Positions 45,001-53,354 of a DNA stretch of 64,000 bases are shown here, piece by piece (position 1 is the stretch's first letter; every line of letters begins with the position of its first letter). The stretch comes from Aquimarina spongiae (lineage in GTDB: Bacteria > Bacteroidota > Bacteroidia > Flavobacteriales > Flavobacteriaceae): the NCBI RefSeq assembly GCF_900141785.1, contig NZ_FQYP01000005.1, positions 310,001 through 374,000 of the forward strand, given 5' to 3'. A model generated the notes under the pieces. That model was given only the letters and a program-made list of their open reading frames with translations, was not told the origin of the DNA and made no database searches. A program made the position numbers and the translations under genes.

Positions 45001-45720
45001 AGAACTCTAATAGGAGCTGTTAAAAATGGTAGATTAGGAAGTTACTTCGAGTATACAGCTTCTTTTGAAGGGATAAAAGTAGACGATACTCCAGATCGTT
45101 TTATAACTACCGAAGTTGACTTTGATGATCCCGAAATTTTTGATAGAAAATGGTTTGCAGGTCTTGATGGAACCTATCGATATGAAAGTTATGATGTAAA
45201 TGTAAACCCTACCAGAGGGATGAAATTCGAAGTTAATGTAGGGGGTAGAATGAATGTTGAAAATACAGAAAGAACCTTTGGATATATTAAACCTCATTTA
45301 AGTTTTTATAACGCGTTGTCTCGCAATCGAAAGTGGGTATTAAAAACTGCGGCGCAAGGCCAATTTAATATAGGTCGATTGTATGAGTTTTATCAGTCTG
45401 CTCAAATAGGAGGAGAGAATTTGCTTAGGGGATATCGTAATCAACGTTTTTCTGGACAGTCATCACTCGCGGGTAGCGCCGATATAAGATATAGTTTTGA
45501 TCAATTTAAAACTAGAGTGCTTCCGCTTCAAATAGGGCTTTTTACAGGAGTGGATACAGGAAGAGTATGGCTTGCAGATACCGAAGATCGAAATCAATGG
45601 CATAGTGATGTAGGTGGCGGTTTTTGGATAAATAGCGCAGATGCCATCAATAGTACGTTCAACCTGTTCTTTGGAGAAGATGGGGCACGTTTCTCATTTG
45701 CATTTGCTTTTAAGTTCTAA
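42013..45720 (+). CDS. Metallophosphatase, kinase-like and Omp85-type barrel fusion lipoprotein
   Basis: This 1235-residue protein has a lipobox LISSC (Cys18). Part 1 (about 40-370) is a calcineurin-like phosphatase: LIGDAGYAK, GDNIYPDG, GNHDWYNEG, LHHPLYTNGVHGG and GHEHSLQ. Part 2 (about 440-760) looks kinase-like: MRALKK (ATP-Lys candidate), ERPEEN (hinge), MLIGDWDRHEDQWRW (catalytic-loop candidate) and IPRDRDQAF (metal motif), like FAM20C/CotH/HipA relatives. Part 3 (about 890-1235) is an outer-membrane barrel ending GARFSFAFAFKF, with an Omp85-like GGENLLRGYRNQRFSGQSSL. It may couple phosphorylation and export at the outer membrane. The kinase call is inference. Confidence 0.85.
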   Translation: MNYKYIMFLCVALLISSCALYEPKYREEFNEATPNEGEIEKTFYLIGDAGYAKAEKSTPALTILKKYLSVHPQKGNYTIFLGDNIYPDGMPKKDAKDREIAEHRLDVQIEAVQDFGGQVYFIPGNHDWYNEGLKGLEREEKYFEDRLDDKKLFKPKTGCALESIEISENIQLIILDSQWYLEDWDQHPTINDNCSEIKTREAMFLEVESELKKNQNKTILFALHHPLYTNGVHGGQYAPVKHLFPSQKKIPLPILGSLAMQIRTAGGISTQDNQNKQYKSLVKRLETLAKGAERIIFASGHEHSLQYIEHEGIKQIVSGAGAKNSYATLSNDGLFAYGGQGFAKLDIYKNGSTWVSYYGNRDNEPYLLYSKEIYGSNVEYDLNMLPPKYPATIQASVYEPESNEKTDFYESIWGDHYRDVYGTKIEARVAILDTLYGGLEVVRKGGGHQTRSLRLKAKDGREYNMRALKKSGVKFLQSTIFKDNYVEESLENTVSEDILKDFYTASHPYIFTVIPMLSDAVGVFHTNPKIYYVPKQKALGKFNIDHGDELYMIVERPEENHKNLSSFGKPDDIESTSDVYERLRRDEKYKIEESSYIRARLFDMLIGDWDRHEDQWRWAEYELENGDHIFKPIPRDRDQAFSNFDGGFMGALRGLFGFANQFQRYDAELKDVKWLNTSATRLDRTLIKNSGRGEWLEQARFIKENLSDEIIDKAFENIPSEAKGEDLQHIKHSLKERRNNITDIANRYYNYLSDLVIVTGTDKDDYVDIERQENGKTKITIYRIKKGKKADIVSDRVYHKKDTKEIWIYALDDDDSIAVHGKPENPIKLRIIGGQNNDIYNIKKGRRVKVYDHKSKPNTVEKRGGATFKFTDNYRINHFNKDEDVLKTTSIIPAVGFNPDDGLRIGPTGIVSIKGFQQNPFTATHKISGGYYFATQGFDLEYKGEFSGVLGDYNLLIGGRYTSPNFAVNFFGFGNDTDNNQDDFDFDYNRVKLSTYRTLIGAVKNGRLGSYFEYTASFEGIKVDDTPDRFITTEVDFDDPEIFDRKWFAGLDGTYRYESYDVNVNPTRGMKFEVNVGGRMNVENTERTFGYIKPHLSFYNALSRNRKWVLKTAAQGQFNIGRLYEFYQSAQIGGENLLRGYRNQRFSGQSSLAGSADIRYSFDQFKTRVLPLQIGLFTGVDTGRVWLADTEDRNQWHSDVGGGFWINSADAINSTFNLFFGEDGARFSFAFAFKF

Positions 45721-45724
45721 GCCT

Positions 45725-46621
45725 ATGAGAAGTAGTATATTAATTCTATTATTTATAATCATAAGTGAAGTACCTATCTTGGCACAGGTTAGTGATTTGG
45801 CCAGAATAGAATATACGTATTTTCCGCAAAAAGACAGCGATAACTCTTTTAGAAGATTTAGAGCTTTGGCTAATTTTCCCATAAAACTAAATAATAAAGG
45901 AAGTTATCTGGTACCCGGATTGGAGTATAGAAACATCAATTTTATATATCGTGATCAAACAACTTTTAATACTGATAATCTAGAAAGATTTAGTTCTTTT
46001 GAGGTGAATATAGGAATTACCTTTACATTAAAAAACAATTGGAGATTTGCTACAAGAGCAGGTATGATTGCTGCTTCAAATTTTGAGCAAGACAAACTTA
46101 TTACAGATGATCTTTTGTTTACAGGTTCATTTTATTTTGTTAAAAATAAAATGAAAGATGATCTTTTGAAACCTTGGCGTTTAATTCTAGGGTTAAGATA
46201 TTCTACTACTGCTGGTAGACCTTTTCCGCTTCCTTTTGTGAATTATTTTAGGCAATTTCATCCTTCCTGGTCTTTTGTTTTGGGAGTTCCCAAAACGAAT
46301 GTTAAATATTATTTTAATCAAAGCAATATACTTCAGGGATTTGTGACCCTTGATGGTTTTTTCGCTAACCTTCAGAATAATCAAGTATTTTTCAATCAAC
46401 AGGAGCAGGAAGTCAAAAACGCCGCGAATATATCAATGACAACTGCATTGGTTGGAGTTGGATATGAACACTATTTTACGAAGCATCTTTTATTCTATAC
46501 CTATACAGGAGTAACATTGATTAATGATATTAGATTGCGTAATGAAAATAGAGAGGATGTTTTAACAATAAACGATCAAAATAGTTTTTACCTTAGAGGA
46601 GGGATAAAGTTAAAAATATGA
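45725..46621 (+). CDS. Hypothetical outer membrane protein (DUF6268-like)
   Basis: The start at ATG 45725 gives MRSSILILLFIIISEVPILA, a signal peptide, and 298 residues. An upstream frame from 45641 only overlaps the previous gene. The mature chain is alternating strands (FPIKLNNKGSYLVPGLEYRN and FFANLQNNQVFFNQQEQEVK) ending in SFYLRGGIKLKI, consistent with a beta-barrel. It starts 5 bp after the giant fusion gene stop and is likely the last gene of the HD-PycTM/GH3 operon. Confidence 0.7.
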   Translation: MRSSILILLFIIISEVPILAQVSDLARIEYTYFPQKDSDNSFRRFRALANFPIKLNNKGSYLVPGLEYRNINFIYRDQTTFNTDNLERFSSFEVNIGITFTLKNNWRFATRAGMIAASNFEQDKLITDDLLFTGSFYFVKNKMKDDLLKPWRLILGLRYSTTAGRPFPLPFVNYFRQFHPSWSFVLGVPKTNVKYYFNQSNILQGFVTLDGFFANLQNNQVFFNQQEQEVKNAANISMTTALVGVGYEHYFTKHLLFYTYTGVTLINDIRLRNENREDVLTINDQNSFYLRGGIKLKI

Positions 46622-46648
46622 TTTTGGGAAGAATAAATTTCTTCAGTA

Positions 46649-47284
46649 TTACATCGTTTTTGTTTTAGCTATTTCTGAAGCAATTAAATGATCACCCTCC
46701 AGGATTTCGAAAATGACATTATTTGCTACATTGCTAGGTAGCGACTCCACCAATGCTTGTGCTACATCCTCTCTACTAATTTTTCCAGATTCTTTCAGCT
46801 TTTTGTCTAAAACAATCCTACCTGTGCCAGATTTATCAGTTAAACTCCCTGGTCTTACGATAGTAAAATTTACATTACTATTCTTTAAATGTTCATCGGC
46901 ATTATGTTTTGCCAATAAATATTCTTTTAGTCTATCTGCATCTTGAGGTGAGTCTGCCCCCATAGAACTGAGCATAATAAATTTTTTGACCCCCGTTTCA
47001 CTAGATTGATCAATAAGCTTTTTTGCACCCTCTTGATCCACAGTCACTACTTTTTTTCCTCCTGAACCTGCTGCAAAAATTACTTTATCAATGCCTGTAG
47101 TAACCCCTGAAATATCACCCTCTAAGTCTGCTAATACAGTTGCTATGTTTCTACGTTCAAATTGTTCTTTTTGATCGTTCTTTCTGATCATTGCTACAGG
47201 AGTATAAAGTGGGGAGTGTTCTAAAATTTTCACGATTTTTTTTCCAACAGCTCCATTGGCTCCTGCTATAAGTATGCGTTCCAT
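46649..47284 (-). CDS. NAD(P)-binding SDR-like protein (YwnB/NmrA type)
   Basis: The start at ATG 47284 gives MERILIAGANGAVGKKIVKI. Upstream codons to 47326 are not homologous. The protein (211 residues) has a GANGAVGKK dinucleotide loop, an NADP-site RKNDQKEQF segment and DADRLKEYLLAKHNADEHLK. The catalytic Tyr-x3-Lys is not obvious, as in atypical SDRs that act as stress-responsive NADPH sensors. It is divergent from the SDR at 47495. Confidence 0.85.
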   Translation of the reverse strand: MERILIAGANGAVGKKIVKILEHSPLYTPVAMIRKNDQKEQFERRNIATVLADLEGDISGVTTGIDKVIFAAGSGGKKVVTVDQEGAKKLIDQSSETGVKKFIMLSSMGADSPQDADRLKEYLLAKHNADEHLKNSNVNFTIVRPGSLTDKSGTGRIVLDKKLKESGKISREDVAQALVESLPSNVANNVIFEILEGDHLIASEIAKTKTM

Positions 47285-47494
47285 AATTATTTTTTTTAGG
47301 AGGTAAAGTTCTTTTTTTTCTTCCATTATGTGTAATGCAAATCATTTAATAATTATCTCATACGAAATTGTGCTGTTTTTACTTACTACATTTTGTTTTG
47401 AGATGGGTTAATAATGGTTTGGATCACGACAAGAACTATCCTTATGATAATGCATCTTTGGGTAAATACATGTAATAATCTTAAATTAATAATT

Positions 47495-48235
47495 ATGAAA
47501 TTAGATAATAGTGTTTTTATCATAACAGGAGCTTCAAGCGGTATAGGAAAAGCCACAGCTTTAAAACTTGCAAAAAATAATGTTAGCGTTGTTTTAACAG
47601 CTAGAAGAGAGGAAAAGTTAGAAAAACTGAAGGACGAAATAGAGAGAAACGGAGGGAAAGCACTTGTGGTTACAGCTGATGTTACCAAAAAAGAAGATTT
47701 CGAAAAGGTTGTGTCTAAAACTCTGGAAGAATATAAAACGATTAACGGGATCATCAATAATGCCGGTTTAATGCCATTATCGTACATAAAGAATTTGAAA
47801 ACCGATGAGTGGGAAACGATGGTCGATGTCAATATTAAAGGTGTACTTAATGGGGTCGCAGCGATACTACCAACACTTATAAAAAATAAAGGAGGGCATA
47901 TTGTTAATATATCTTCGACTGCAGCTTATAAATACTTCCCTGGAGGAGCTGTTTATTGCGCAACAAAAGCAGCGGTTAAAATGTTTTCGGAAGGATTACG
48001 ACAAGAGCTAGCTCCTAAATATGGAATAAACGTAACTTCCATCGAGCCAGGTGCAGTTTCTACAGAGCTTTTGGACACGATTACCGATAAAGAAATTTTG
48101 GAGAAAATGTCAGTGATGAAAGAGATGACTACATTAGAATCAGAAGATATAGCTGATGCAATTTATTATGCTATCACTCAACCTGAGCGGGTAAATATTA
48201 ATGATGTTTATATCATGCCTAGTGAGCAACAATAG
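47495..48235 (+). CDS. Short-chain dehydrogenase/reductase
   Basis: The start at ATG 47495 gives MKLDNSVFIITGASSGIGKA. The longer frame from 47414 is unlikely. Classical SDR signatures in 246 residues are TGASSGIG (NAD(P) fingerprint), NNAG (INGIINNAGLM), catalytic Ser in IVNISSTAAYK and the Tyr-x3-Lys in YCATKAAVKMFSEGL. It fits the classical clade with NADPH-type Arg (TARREEKL). Substrate is unknown. It lies 39 bp upstream of the aldehyde dehydrogenase and is probably cotranscribed. Confidence 0.93.
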   Translation: MKLDNSVFIITGASSGIGKATALKLAKNNVSVVLTARREEKLEKLKDEIERNGGKALVVTADVTKKEDFEKVVSKTLEEYKTINGIINNAGLMPLSYIKNLKTDEWETMVDVNIKGVLNGVAAILPTLIKNKGGHIVNISSTAAYKYFPGGAVYCATKAAVKMFSEGLRQELAPKYGINVTSIEPGAVSTELLDTITDKEILEKMSVMKEMTTLESEDIADAIYYAITQPERVNINDVYIMPSEQQ

Positions 48236-48274
48236 AAAGAAACTAATTTTTTAAAATCAAGTAATTAAATAATA

Positions 48275-49669
48275 ATGGAAACTACAACTGAAGAACATAT
48301 TATCACCACTATAAATCCAGCTACTGGAGAGGAACTTGCAAGTCATCAGTATATCACAGACGAACAATTGACCGACAGCATAGAAAATTGTAATAAGGCT
48401 TTCTTACAATGGAGAAATACCTCTTTAGAAGAAAGAGCTAATGCTATACTAAGCATCGGTAAAAGCTTAAAGATTCATAAAAGCGAACTTGCTAAGATGA
48501 TGACAAGTGAAATGGGTAAGCTGTTATCACAAAGCGAACAAGAAATTGATTTGTGTATAGCAATTTGTGAGTATACCGCAGAAAACGGACCTAGTGCACT
48601 TCAAAATCAAGAGAGAAAACTTTTAAATGGCGGCAGAGGAATAGTTACCTACAGTCCTTTAGGTGTAATTTATGGAATACAACCGTGGAATTATCCTTCT
48701 TATCAAGTAATTAGATATGCAGTTGCAAGCATTATGGCAGGAAATGGTGTATTACTAAAGCACGCTTCAAACGTGACAGGATCTGCTAAAATTTTAGAAA
48801 AAGTATTTAACGATTCCGATCTTCCAAAAAGTCTGTTTACACTATTAATTATTGACCATGAACAATCAGATTATGTAATAAAAAATAATCTAGTGAAAGG
48901 TGTTACATTGACAGGAAGTTCAATAGCAGGTAAAGAAATAGGAAAAAAAGCTGGAGTCCAGTTAAAAAAAACAGTACTAGAATTAGGAAGTAATGATGCC
49001 TATCTTGTTCTTGAGGATGCGAATATAGAGCTAGCGGTAAAAATGTGTGTTAAAGGTCGTATTTATAATAACGGAGAAACTTGCATCGCTGCAAAGCGGT
49101 TTATAGTAGTAGACTCAGTTTATGAATCCTTTAAAGATAACTTTGTTGCTGCCATGAAAGCTATTCGAATTGGAGATCCCTTTTCTGATCAAAGTGATAT
49201 GGGACCAATAGCTAGAGAAGATTTACGGGATAAACTGCATGATCAAGTAGTAGAAAGTGTATCAAAAGGAGCAGAAATCTTGTGTGGAGGAAAAATTCCT
49301 GAAGGTGCTGGATTCTATTATCCTGCAACTGTTTTAGAATTGGTAGAGCCCGGTCAACCTGCATATGATGATGAATTATTTGGACCTGTGGCATCACTAA
49401 TCAAAGCTAAAGATGATGAAGATGCCTTTCGCATCGCAAATGACAGCAGGTTCGGATTAGGGGGAGGAATATTTTCCGAGGATATTGAAAAAGCAATTAA
49501 ATTAGCAGAAAACAATTTTGATACAGGAATGATATTTATTAATTCATTTGGATTGGCAGAGCCAAATATGCCCTTTGGAGGAGTTAAAGACTCAGGTTTT
49601 GGGAGAGAACATGGTGGTTTTGGGGTTAAAGAGTTCGTTAATGTGAAATCTATTATGATTAGAGACTAG
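48275..49669 (+). CDS. NAD-dependent aldehyde dehydrogenase (succinate-semialdehyde type)
   Basis: This 464-residue ALDH superfamily enzyme has the PWNYPSYQVIRYA and GNGVLLKHASN cofactor region, the catalytic Glu in KKTVLELGSNDAYLVLED and the catalytic Cys in NNGETCIAAKRFIVVD. The closing PFGGVKDSGFGREHGGFGVK is typical. The best family match is succinate-semialdehyde dehydrogenase, which oxidises the aldehyde to an acid. A paired SDR upstream suggests aldehyde or ketone detoxification. Length is normal. A strong bidirectional terminator follows at 49742-49772. Confidence 0.92.
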   Translation: METTTEEHIITTINPATGEELASHQYITDEQLTDSIENCNKAFLQWRNTSLEERANAILSIGKSLKIHKSELAKMMTSEMGKLLSQSEQEIDLCIAICEYTAENGPSALQNQERKLLNGGRGIVTYSPLGVIYGIQPWNYPSYQVIRYAVASIMAGNGVLLKHASNVTGSAKILEKVFNDSDLPKSLFTLLIIDHEQSDYVIKNNLVKGVTLTGSSIAGKEIGKKAGVQLKKTVLELGSNDAYLVLEDANIELAVKMCVKGRIYNNGETCIAAKRFIVVDSVYESFKDNFVAAMKAIRIGDPFSDQSDMGPIAREDLRDKLHDQVVESVSKGAEILCGGKIPEGAGFYYPATVLELVEPGQPAYDDELFGPVASLIKAKDDEDAFRIANDSRFGLGGGIFSEDIEKAIKLAENNFDTGMIFINSFGLAEPNMPFGGVKDSGFGREHGGFGVKEFVNVKSIMIRD

Positions 49670-49741
49670 AAGTATTAGAAAAATGTTAGTTATAAAAAGA
49701 ACTCAGATTTAAAAGTAAAAAAACAAAACATGGAATAATTG

Positions 49742-49772
49742 AAAAAGCTTGTCTAATACAGACAAGCTTTTT
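49742..49772. terminator. Bidirectional intrinsic terminator
   Basis: AAAAAGCTTGTCT and AGACAAGCTTTTT form a 13-bp stem around AATAC, with T-runs on both strands. It separates the convergent aldehyde dehydrogenase and outer membrane barrel genes. Confidence 0.92.
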
Positions 49773-49801
49773 ATTTTAAATAAACTTATTTATATAATTG
49801 A

Positions 49802-50395
49802 TTAAAACATAAATCCTATACCAGTAGAAAATATCGAACTGTGAGCACCTGAACTTTCTATTATTTCAGACAAACCGTAACTGTATCTAGCTTGAATAAA
49901 AAAACCTGTTTTTAAAAGATATTCTAAACCAGAGACTAATTGAAGGTCAAAATTATTGATGGGTCTCATATTTAAGTCAGGAAAAAATTCTTTATTTATT
50001 TTATCTCCGATTTTAAAACCCATTTGCAATCCTATTTGCACATTGAAACTTTTACTCAAATAAGCTTTAGTAAGTATAGGTACCTGGATATAGTCTATTT
50101 TTATCGTGGATTTGTGATTAGCAGCATTCTCTTTAAGTTCAAATCCTTGTCGAGCGTATATTGCCTCTACATTGATCCCAAACTTTTCGTTTATCATTCC
50201 TTCAAATACCAAACCAATATAATAACCTGTTCTAGACCGAGTATTATCAAACTCCTCTGATGAAGACACAATGTTTGTGAAATTGACTCCGGCTTTAGTG
50301 CCTACTCGACTAGATGAGAATAGGTAATCGTAATCTTGTGAAATCACACCAAATGAATTGATAATTAGAAAGAGCAAAAAGATCTTCTTTTTCAT
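49802..50395 (-). CDS. Outer membrane beta-barrel protein (porin family)
   Basis: The start at ATG 50395 gives MKKKIFLLFLIINSFGVISQ, a signal peptide. A longer frame from 50440 is less likely. The 197-residue chain is an OMP_b-brl_2-type barrel. VGTKAGVNFTNIVSSSEEFD (family opening), EGMINEKFGINVEAIYARQG and the closing SSGAHSSIFSTGIGFMF follow the same order as the paralogue at 50537-51142. It probably arose by tandem duplication. The barrel is unlikely to form a large pore. Confidence 0.85.
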   Translation of the reverse strand: MKKKIFLLFLIINSFGVISQDYDYLFSSSRVGTKAGVNFTNIVSSSEEFDNTRSRTGYYIGLVFEGMINEKFGINVEAIYARQGFELKENAANHKSTIKIDYIQVPILTKAYLSKSFNVQIGLQMGFKIGDKINKEFFPDLNMRPINNFDLQLVSGLEYLLKTGFFIQARYSYGLSEIIESSGAHSSIFSTGIGFMF

Positions 50396-50477
50396 GATAT
50401 AAGTTTTGACATCTGCAATAGGAAAAGTAATTGTTATCATCTACATTTTTTAACCCTAAACAGATAGTTATTAACGC

Positions 50478-50509
50478 AAAAAAGCTTGCCTCAAAAAGAC
50501 AAGCTTTTA
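50478..50509 (-). terminator. Intrinsic terminator of the 50537 barrel gene
   Basis: AAAAGCTTG and CAAGCTTTT pair around CCTCAAAAAGA with a T-run on the minus strand. It lies 28 bp after the stop of the minus-strand barrel gene. Confidence 0.8.
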
Positions 50510-50536
50510 ATTAGTTCATCATTACTTTATATGCTT

Positions 50537-51142
50537 TTAAAACATAAATCCAATACCCGCAGAAAATACAGAATTATGGGCATCTGAATCTTCTACTACC
50601 TCAGAAAAACCGTAACTGTATCGAGCTTGGATAAAGAATCCAGAAGTTAGTTTAAATTCTGCTCCAGCCGCTAATTGGAAATCAAAATCTTTGATTTGAT
50701 CAGTGTCAAAATCACCACCGTCTCCGGTAGGATCCGTGTCTACTTCTTCGTTTATTTTGAATCCGAATTGCGGACCCGCATGAACGTTTAAGCCTTCAAT
50801 AAGATAGATCTTTGCCAAAAGAGGAACTTGAATATAATCGACTTGAAATTCTGCTGATGGAGTAACGGTGACACCGGCAAAAGAGGTTTCTTCTATATCA
50901 AATCCTTGCCCCGAATAAAAAGCCTCAGCTTGTAATGAAAATTTTTCTGCTATAAAAGCTTCTGCAACAAGACCCGCATAAAAACTTGTTCTCGATTTTG
51001 GGTCTTCAAAATCACTTCCAGTAATCGTAGAAAAGTTAACACCTCCGCGAGCACCAAATTGGACTTTATTATCGGTGTCTTGTTGGGCATTAGCTAAAGT
51101 TGTGCATAACATGAAGGCTAATAGTACTGTAATTTTTTTCAT
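50537..51142 (-). CDS. Outer membrane beta-barrel protein (porin family)
   Basis: This 201-residue protein has a signal peptide (MKKITVLLAFMLCTTLANAQ). Its OMP_b-brl_2 barrel features are FGARGGVNFSTITGSDFEDP, EAFIAEKFSLQAEAFYSGQG and SSDAHNS-type closing residues (HNSVFSAGIGFMF). It is the upstream paralogue of the 49802-50395 protein, from which it differs by an Asp/Gly-rich acidic loop (DTDPTGDGGDFDTDQ). Such small barrels are abundant in flavobacterial outer membranes. Function is unknown. Confidence 0.88.
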   Translation of the reverse strand: MKKITVLLAFMLCTTLANAQQDTDNKVQFGARGGVNFSTITGSDFEDPKSRTSFYAGLVAEAFIAEKFSLQAEAFYSGQGFDIEETSFAGVTVTPSAEFQVDYIQVPLLAKIYLIEGLNVHAGPQFGFKINEEVDTDPTGDGGDFDTDQIKDFDFQLAAGAEFKLTSGFFIQARYSYGFSEVVEDSDAHNSVFSAGIGFMF

Positions 51143-51288
51143 TTTTTTTTGAGTTTTTATTTATTACTGGTTTCAAAATTACCCAGATTAAGTACCCTGT
51201 ACGAACTCAAATGACAGAGTCTTTAACTCAAAAGAATGTTTAACAAAAATTAAGAAGATATGCTTTTTTGTTTTGGATTTACTCTTGC

Positions 51289-52710
51289 TTATAGAAGAGG
51301 ACTAAAGAATCTTGCTATACCTTCGGATAATTTCCTGTGTAATGCCCTCTTTTTATAACTTTCATAATTTAGAATAACGCTTTCTTCACAATCTTTGATG
51401 AAGTTTTGGCAAACATTTTCGGCTATATTTTGGTCGTAAATAAGGGCGTTGGTTTCGAAGTTATGCTCAAAGCTTCTATGATCAAAGTTACCAGATCCAA
51501 TAGAAGCAATTTTACCATCCATTACAATGACTTTACTGTGTAAGAAATCGTCTTTTTGTTGGTAAATTTCTATTCCCAAAAAAAGTAACTCTTCAAAAAA
51601 TGACAACATACTGTGTTTTGCTAACCAAGAATCTGATTTTCTAGGAACAAGCAATTTTATAGTCACGCCACTTAAAGCCGCAATTCTTAAGGCTTCTAGC
51701 ATAGCACTGTTTGGTATGAAATATGGGTTCGATATGTAAATATAATCTTCTGCAAGATTAATCATGGCTATGTATTGTTGCATAATAGCAGGATGATCTG
51801 CATCTGGAGCGCCAGCAACAATTTGTGCAGTAATTGTACCTTCTTCTTTAATTTCCGGGAGATATTCTTCTTGCAATAGGAGTTTTTCATTGCTAGCAAA
51901 ATAATAATCCTTTATAAAAACTCGATGTAGGCTATCTATAACGGGACCCTTAAGATATAGGTGAGTGTCGTCCCAAATACCAAGTTCTGAATTTGGTTTG
52001 ATGTATTTATCCGATATGTTGACCCCTCCGGTAAAACCTACTGTTCCATCGATAATAATAATTTTACGGTGATTCCTATAGTTCAATGTATAAAGAATAC
52101 TGCCAAAATGAAGAGGTAAGATAGGGTATACCTTGGCTCCGATACTTCTAAATTTTTTTTTCATTTTTTTCCGAGTACCATAACTACCTATGGCATCGTA
52201 TAAAATGCGAACTTCTACACCTTGCTTTATTTTTTCCTCGAATAACTTGTATAATCTATCAAGGAGATCTCCTTCTTCAAAAATGTAGTATTGTAGATGT
52301 ATAAATTTTTCAGCTTTCTGTAAAGCTCCAAAAATAGTATCAAATGTCTTTTTTCCATTGTATAATACCTTTACATGATTTCCTGGTTGAGCATCGAAAT
52401 AGGAGCTATTTTTTAAGAGTTTGGCTAATTTTTCACCTTGTTTATTCTCAAATTCTAGTTCTGATTCTTTTGTTTTATGATTACGAAACGTGTCATCATA
52501 AAGTCGGCGTCTAACTGTTTGTTTGAGTTTATAAATTTTTATTCTCCTTCTATTGATCCCAAATACAATATATAGTAGTATACCTATAAAAGGAAATATT
52601 AATACAATAAGCAACCAACTTAGAGACTTTACAGGTCTAGAACCAAATAAAATAATATGGAAAAAAGCAAGCAGAGTAAGGATTGCGTATATGATAATTA
52701 AAAAAGTCAT
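51289..52710 (-). CDS. cls: Cardiolipin synthase
   Basis: This 473-residue PLD-superfamily enzyme has two N-terminal membrane segments (the PLDc_N region, WLLIVLIFPFIGILLYIVFG). Two HKD motifs are complete: HRKIIIIDGTVGFTGG near residue 220 and HSKVIVMDGKIASIGSGNFD near 395. It condenses phosphatidylglycerol (or transphosphatidylates) to cardiolipin at the inner membrane. Length fits the bacterial ClsA/B range. It stands alone on the minus strand and is divergent from the 52804 gene. Confidence 0.93.
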   Translation of the reverse strand: MTFLIIIYAILTLLAFFHIILFGSRPVKSLSWLLIVLIFPFIGILLYIVFGINRRRIKIYKLKQTVRRRLYDDTFRNHKTKESELEFENKQGEKLAKLLKNSSYFDAQPGNHVKVLYNGKKTFDTIFGALQKAEKFIHLQYYIFEEGDLLDRLYKLFEEKIKQGVEVRILYDAIGSYGTRKKMKKKFRSIGAKVYPILPLHFGSILYTLNYRNHRKIIIIDGTVGFTGGVNISDKYIKPNSELGIWDDTHLYLKGPVIDSLHRVFIKDYYFASNEKLLLQEEYLPEIKEEGTITAQIVAGAPDADHPAIMQQYIAMINLAEDYIYISNPYFIPNSAMLEALRIAALSGVTIKLLVPRKSDSWLAKHSMLSFFEELLFLGIEIYQQKDDFLHSKVIVMDGKIASIGSGNFDHRSFEHNFETNALIYDQNIAENVCQNFIKDCEESVILNYESYKKRALHRKLSEGIARFFSPLL

Positions 52711-52803
52711 ACATCTTTTTTATTAAATGCGTTAAAATTTAGTTGAATTGCATCTTGATCCTGTTATAGTACATCCTATTTTTACTAAAAATACGAAATC
52801 ATT

Positions 52804-53214
52804 ATGGGAATTTTTTCAACGGATAACAAACAACTTACATTAATTTATAACTCTAATACTTCTATAGGAAAACAAACCTATGCGTATATTACTGAATCCA
52901 AAAAGAAAGTTAGAAGTATCGATACTGCAAAAACAAAGGTAACGGCCACGCAGTGGGTAGAAATCGCAGACGAATTAAATGTTGAAATTAAAAAACTGGT
53001 GAATAGAAAACACCCAGATTTTACGGAAATCTATGCGGATGATATTCATCTCAACGATCATGATTGGCTGAAAGTATTAGAAACCCATCCTCATTTAGTT
53101 CAATTTTCTATTCTGATTCAAAATACAGAATTTCATTTGTTACATACCCCAGCAGACTTTTTAAAATTTATGGCTCCAGATAGTGCAGGAGTACCCAAAA
53201 ACCCGGAAAAATGA
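52804..53214 (+). CDS. ArsC/Spx-fold protein lacking the catalytic cysteine
   Basis: This 136-residue protein starts MGIFSTDNKQLTLIYNSNTS. The first strand of the thioredoxin-like ArsC fold is followed by NSNTSIGKQTYAYI in place of the canonical NPxCSxSR-type turn, so the redox Cys is a Thr. IKKLVNRKHPDFTEIYADDI and LVQFSILIQNTEFHLLHTPA follow the rest of the fold. It probably has no arsenate reductase activity. A regulatory or scaffold use is possible. The family assignment rests on pattern. Confidence 0.7.
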   Translation: MGIFSTDNKQLTLIYNSNTSIGKQTYAYITESKKKVRSIDTAKTKVTATQWVEIADELNVEIKKLVNRKHPDFTEIYADDIHLNDHDWLKVLETHPHLVQFSILIQNTEFHLLHTPADFLKFMAPDSAGVPKNPEK

Positions 53215-53225
53215 ATTCAGAGTTT

Positions 53226-53354
53226 TTACTTTTTTGTTTTTTGATCTTTTTGCATAGCTTCTTTGGTTTCCTCAAAAGAAGCTTTTTTTTTGGGCATTTC
53301 TAACTGACTGGAAAGTTTTTCTTTTTTCTCTTTGTTCAAACTTTTTTTATTCAT
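53226..53354 (-). CDS. 42-residue Lys-rich protein, coupled to AI-2E exporter
   Basis: ATG at 53354 to TAA at 53226 encodes MNKKSLNKEKKEKLSSQLEM, followed by a run of Lys, Glu and Ala. The ATG overlaps the TGA of the AI-2E gene as ATGA (53351-53354), a classical translational coupling. The basic composition recalls the mini-protein at 12643-12759. Nucleic-acid or membrane-surface binding is possible. No family is named. Confidence 0.7.
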   Translation of the reverse strand: MNKKSLNKEKKEKLSSQLEMPKKKASFEETKEAMQKDQKTKK

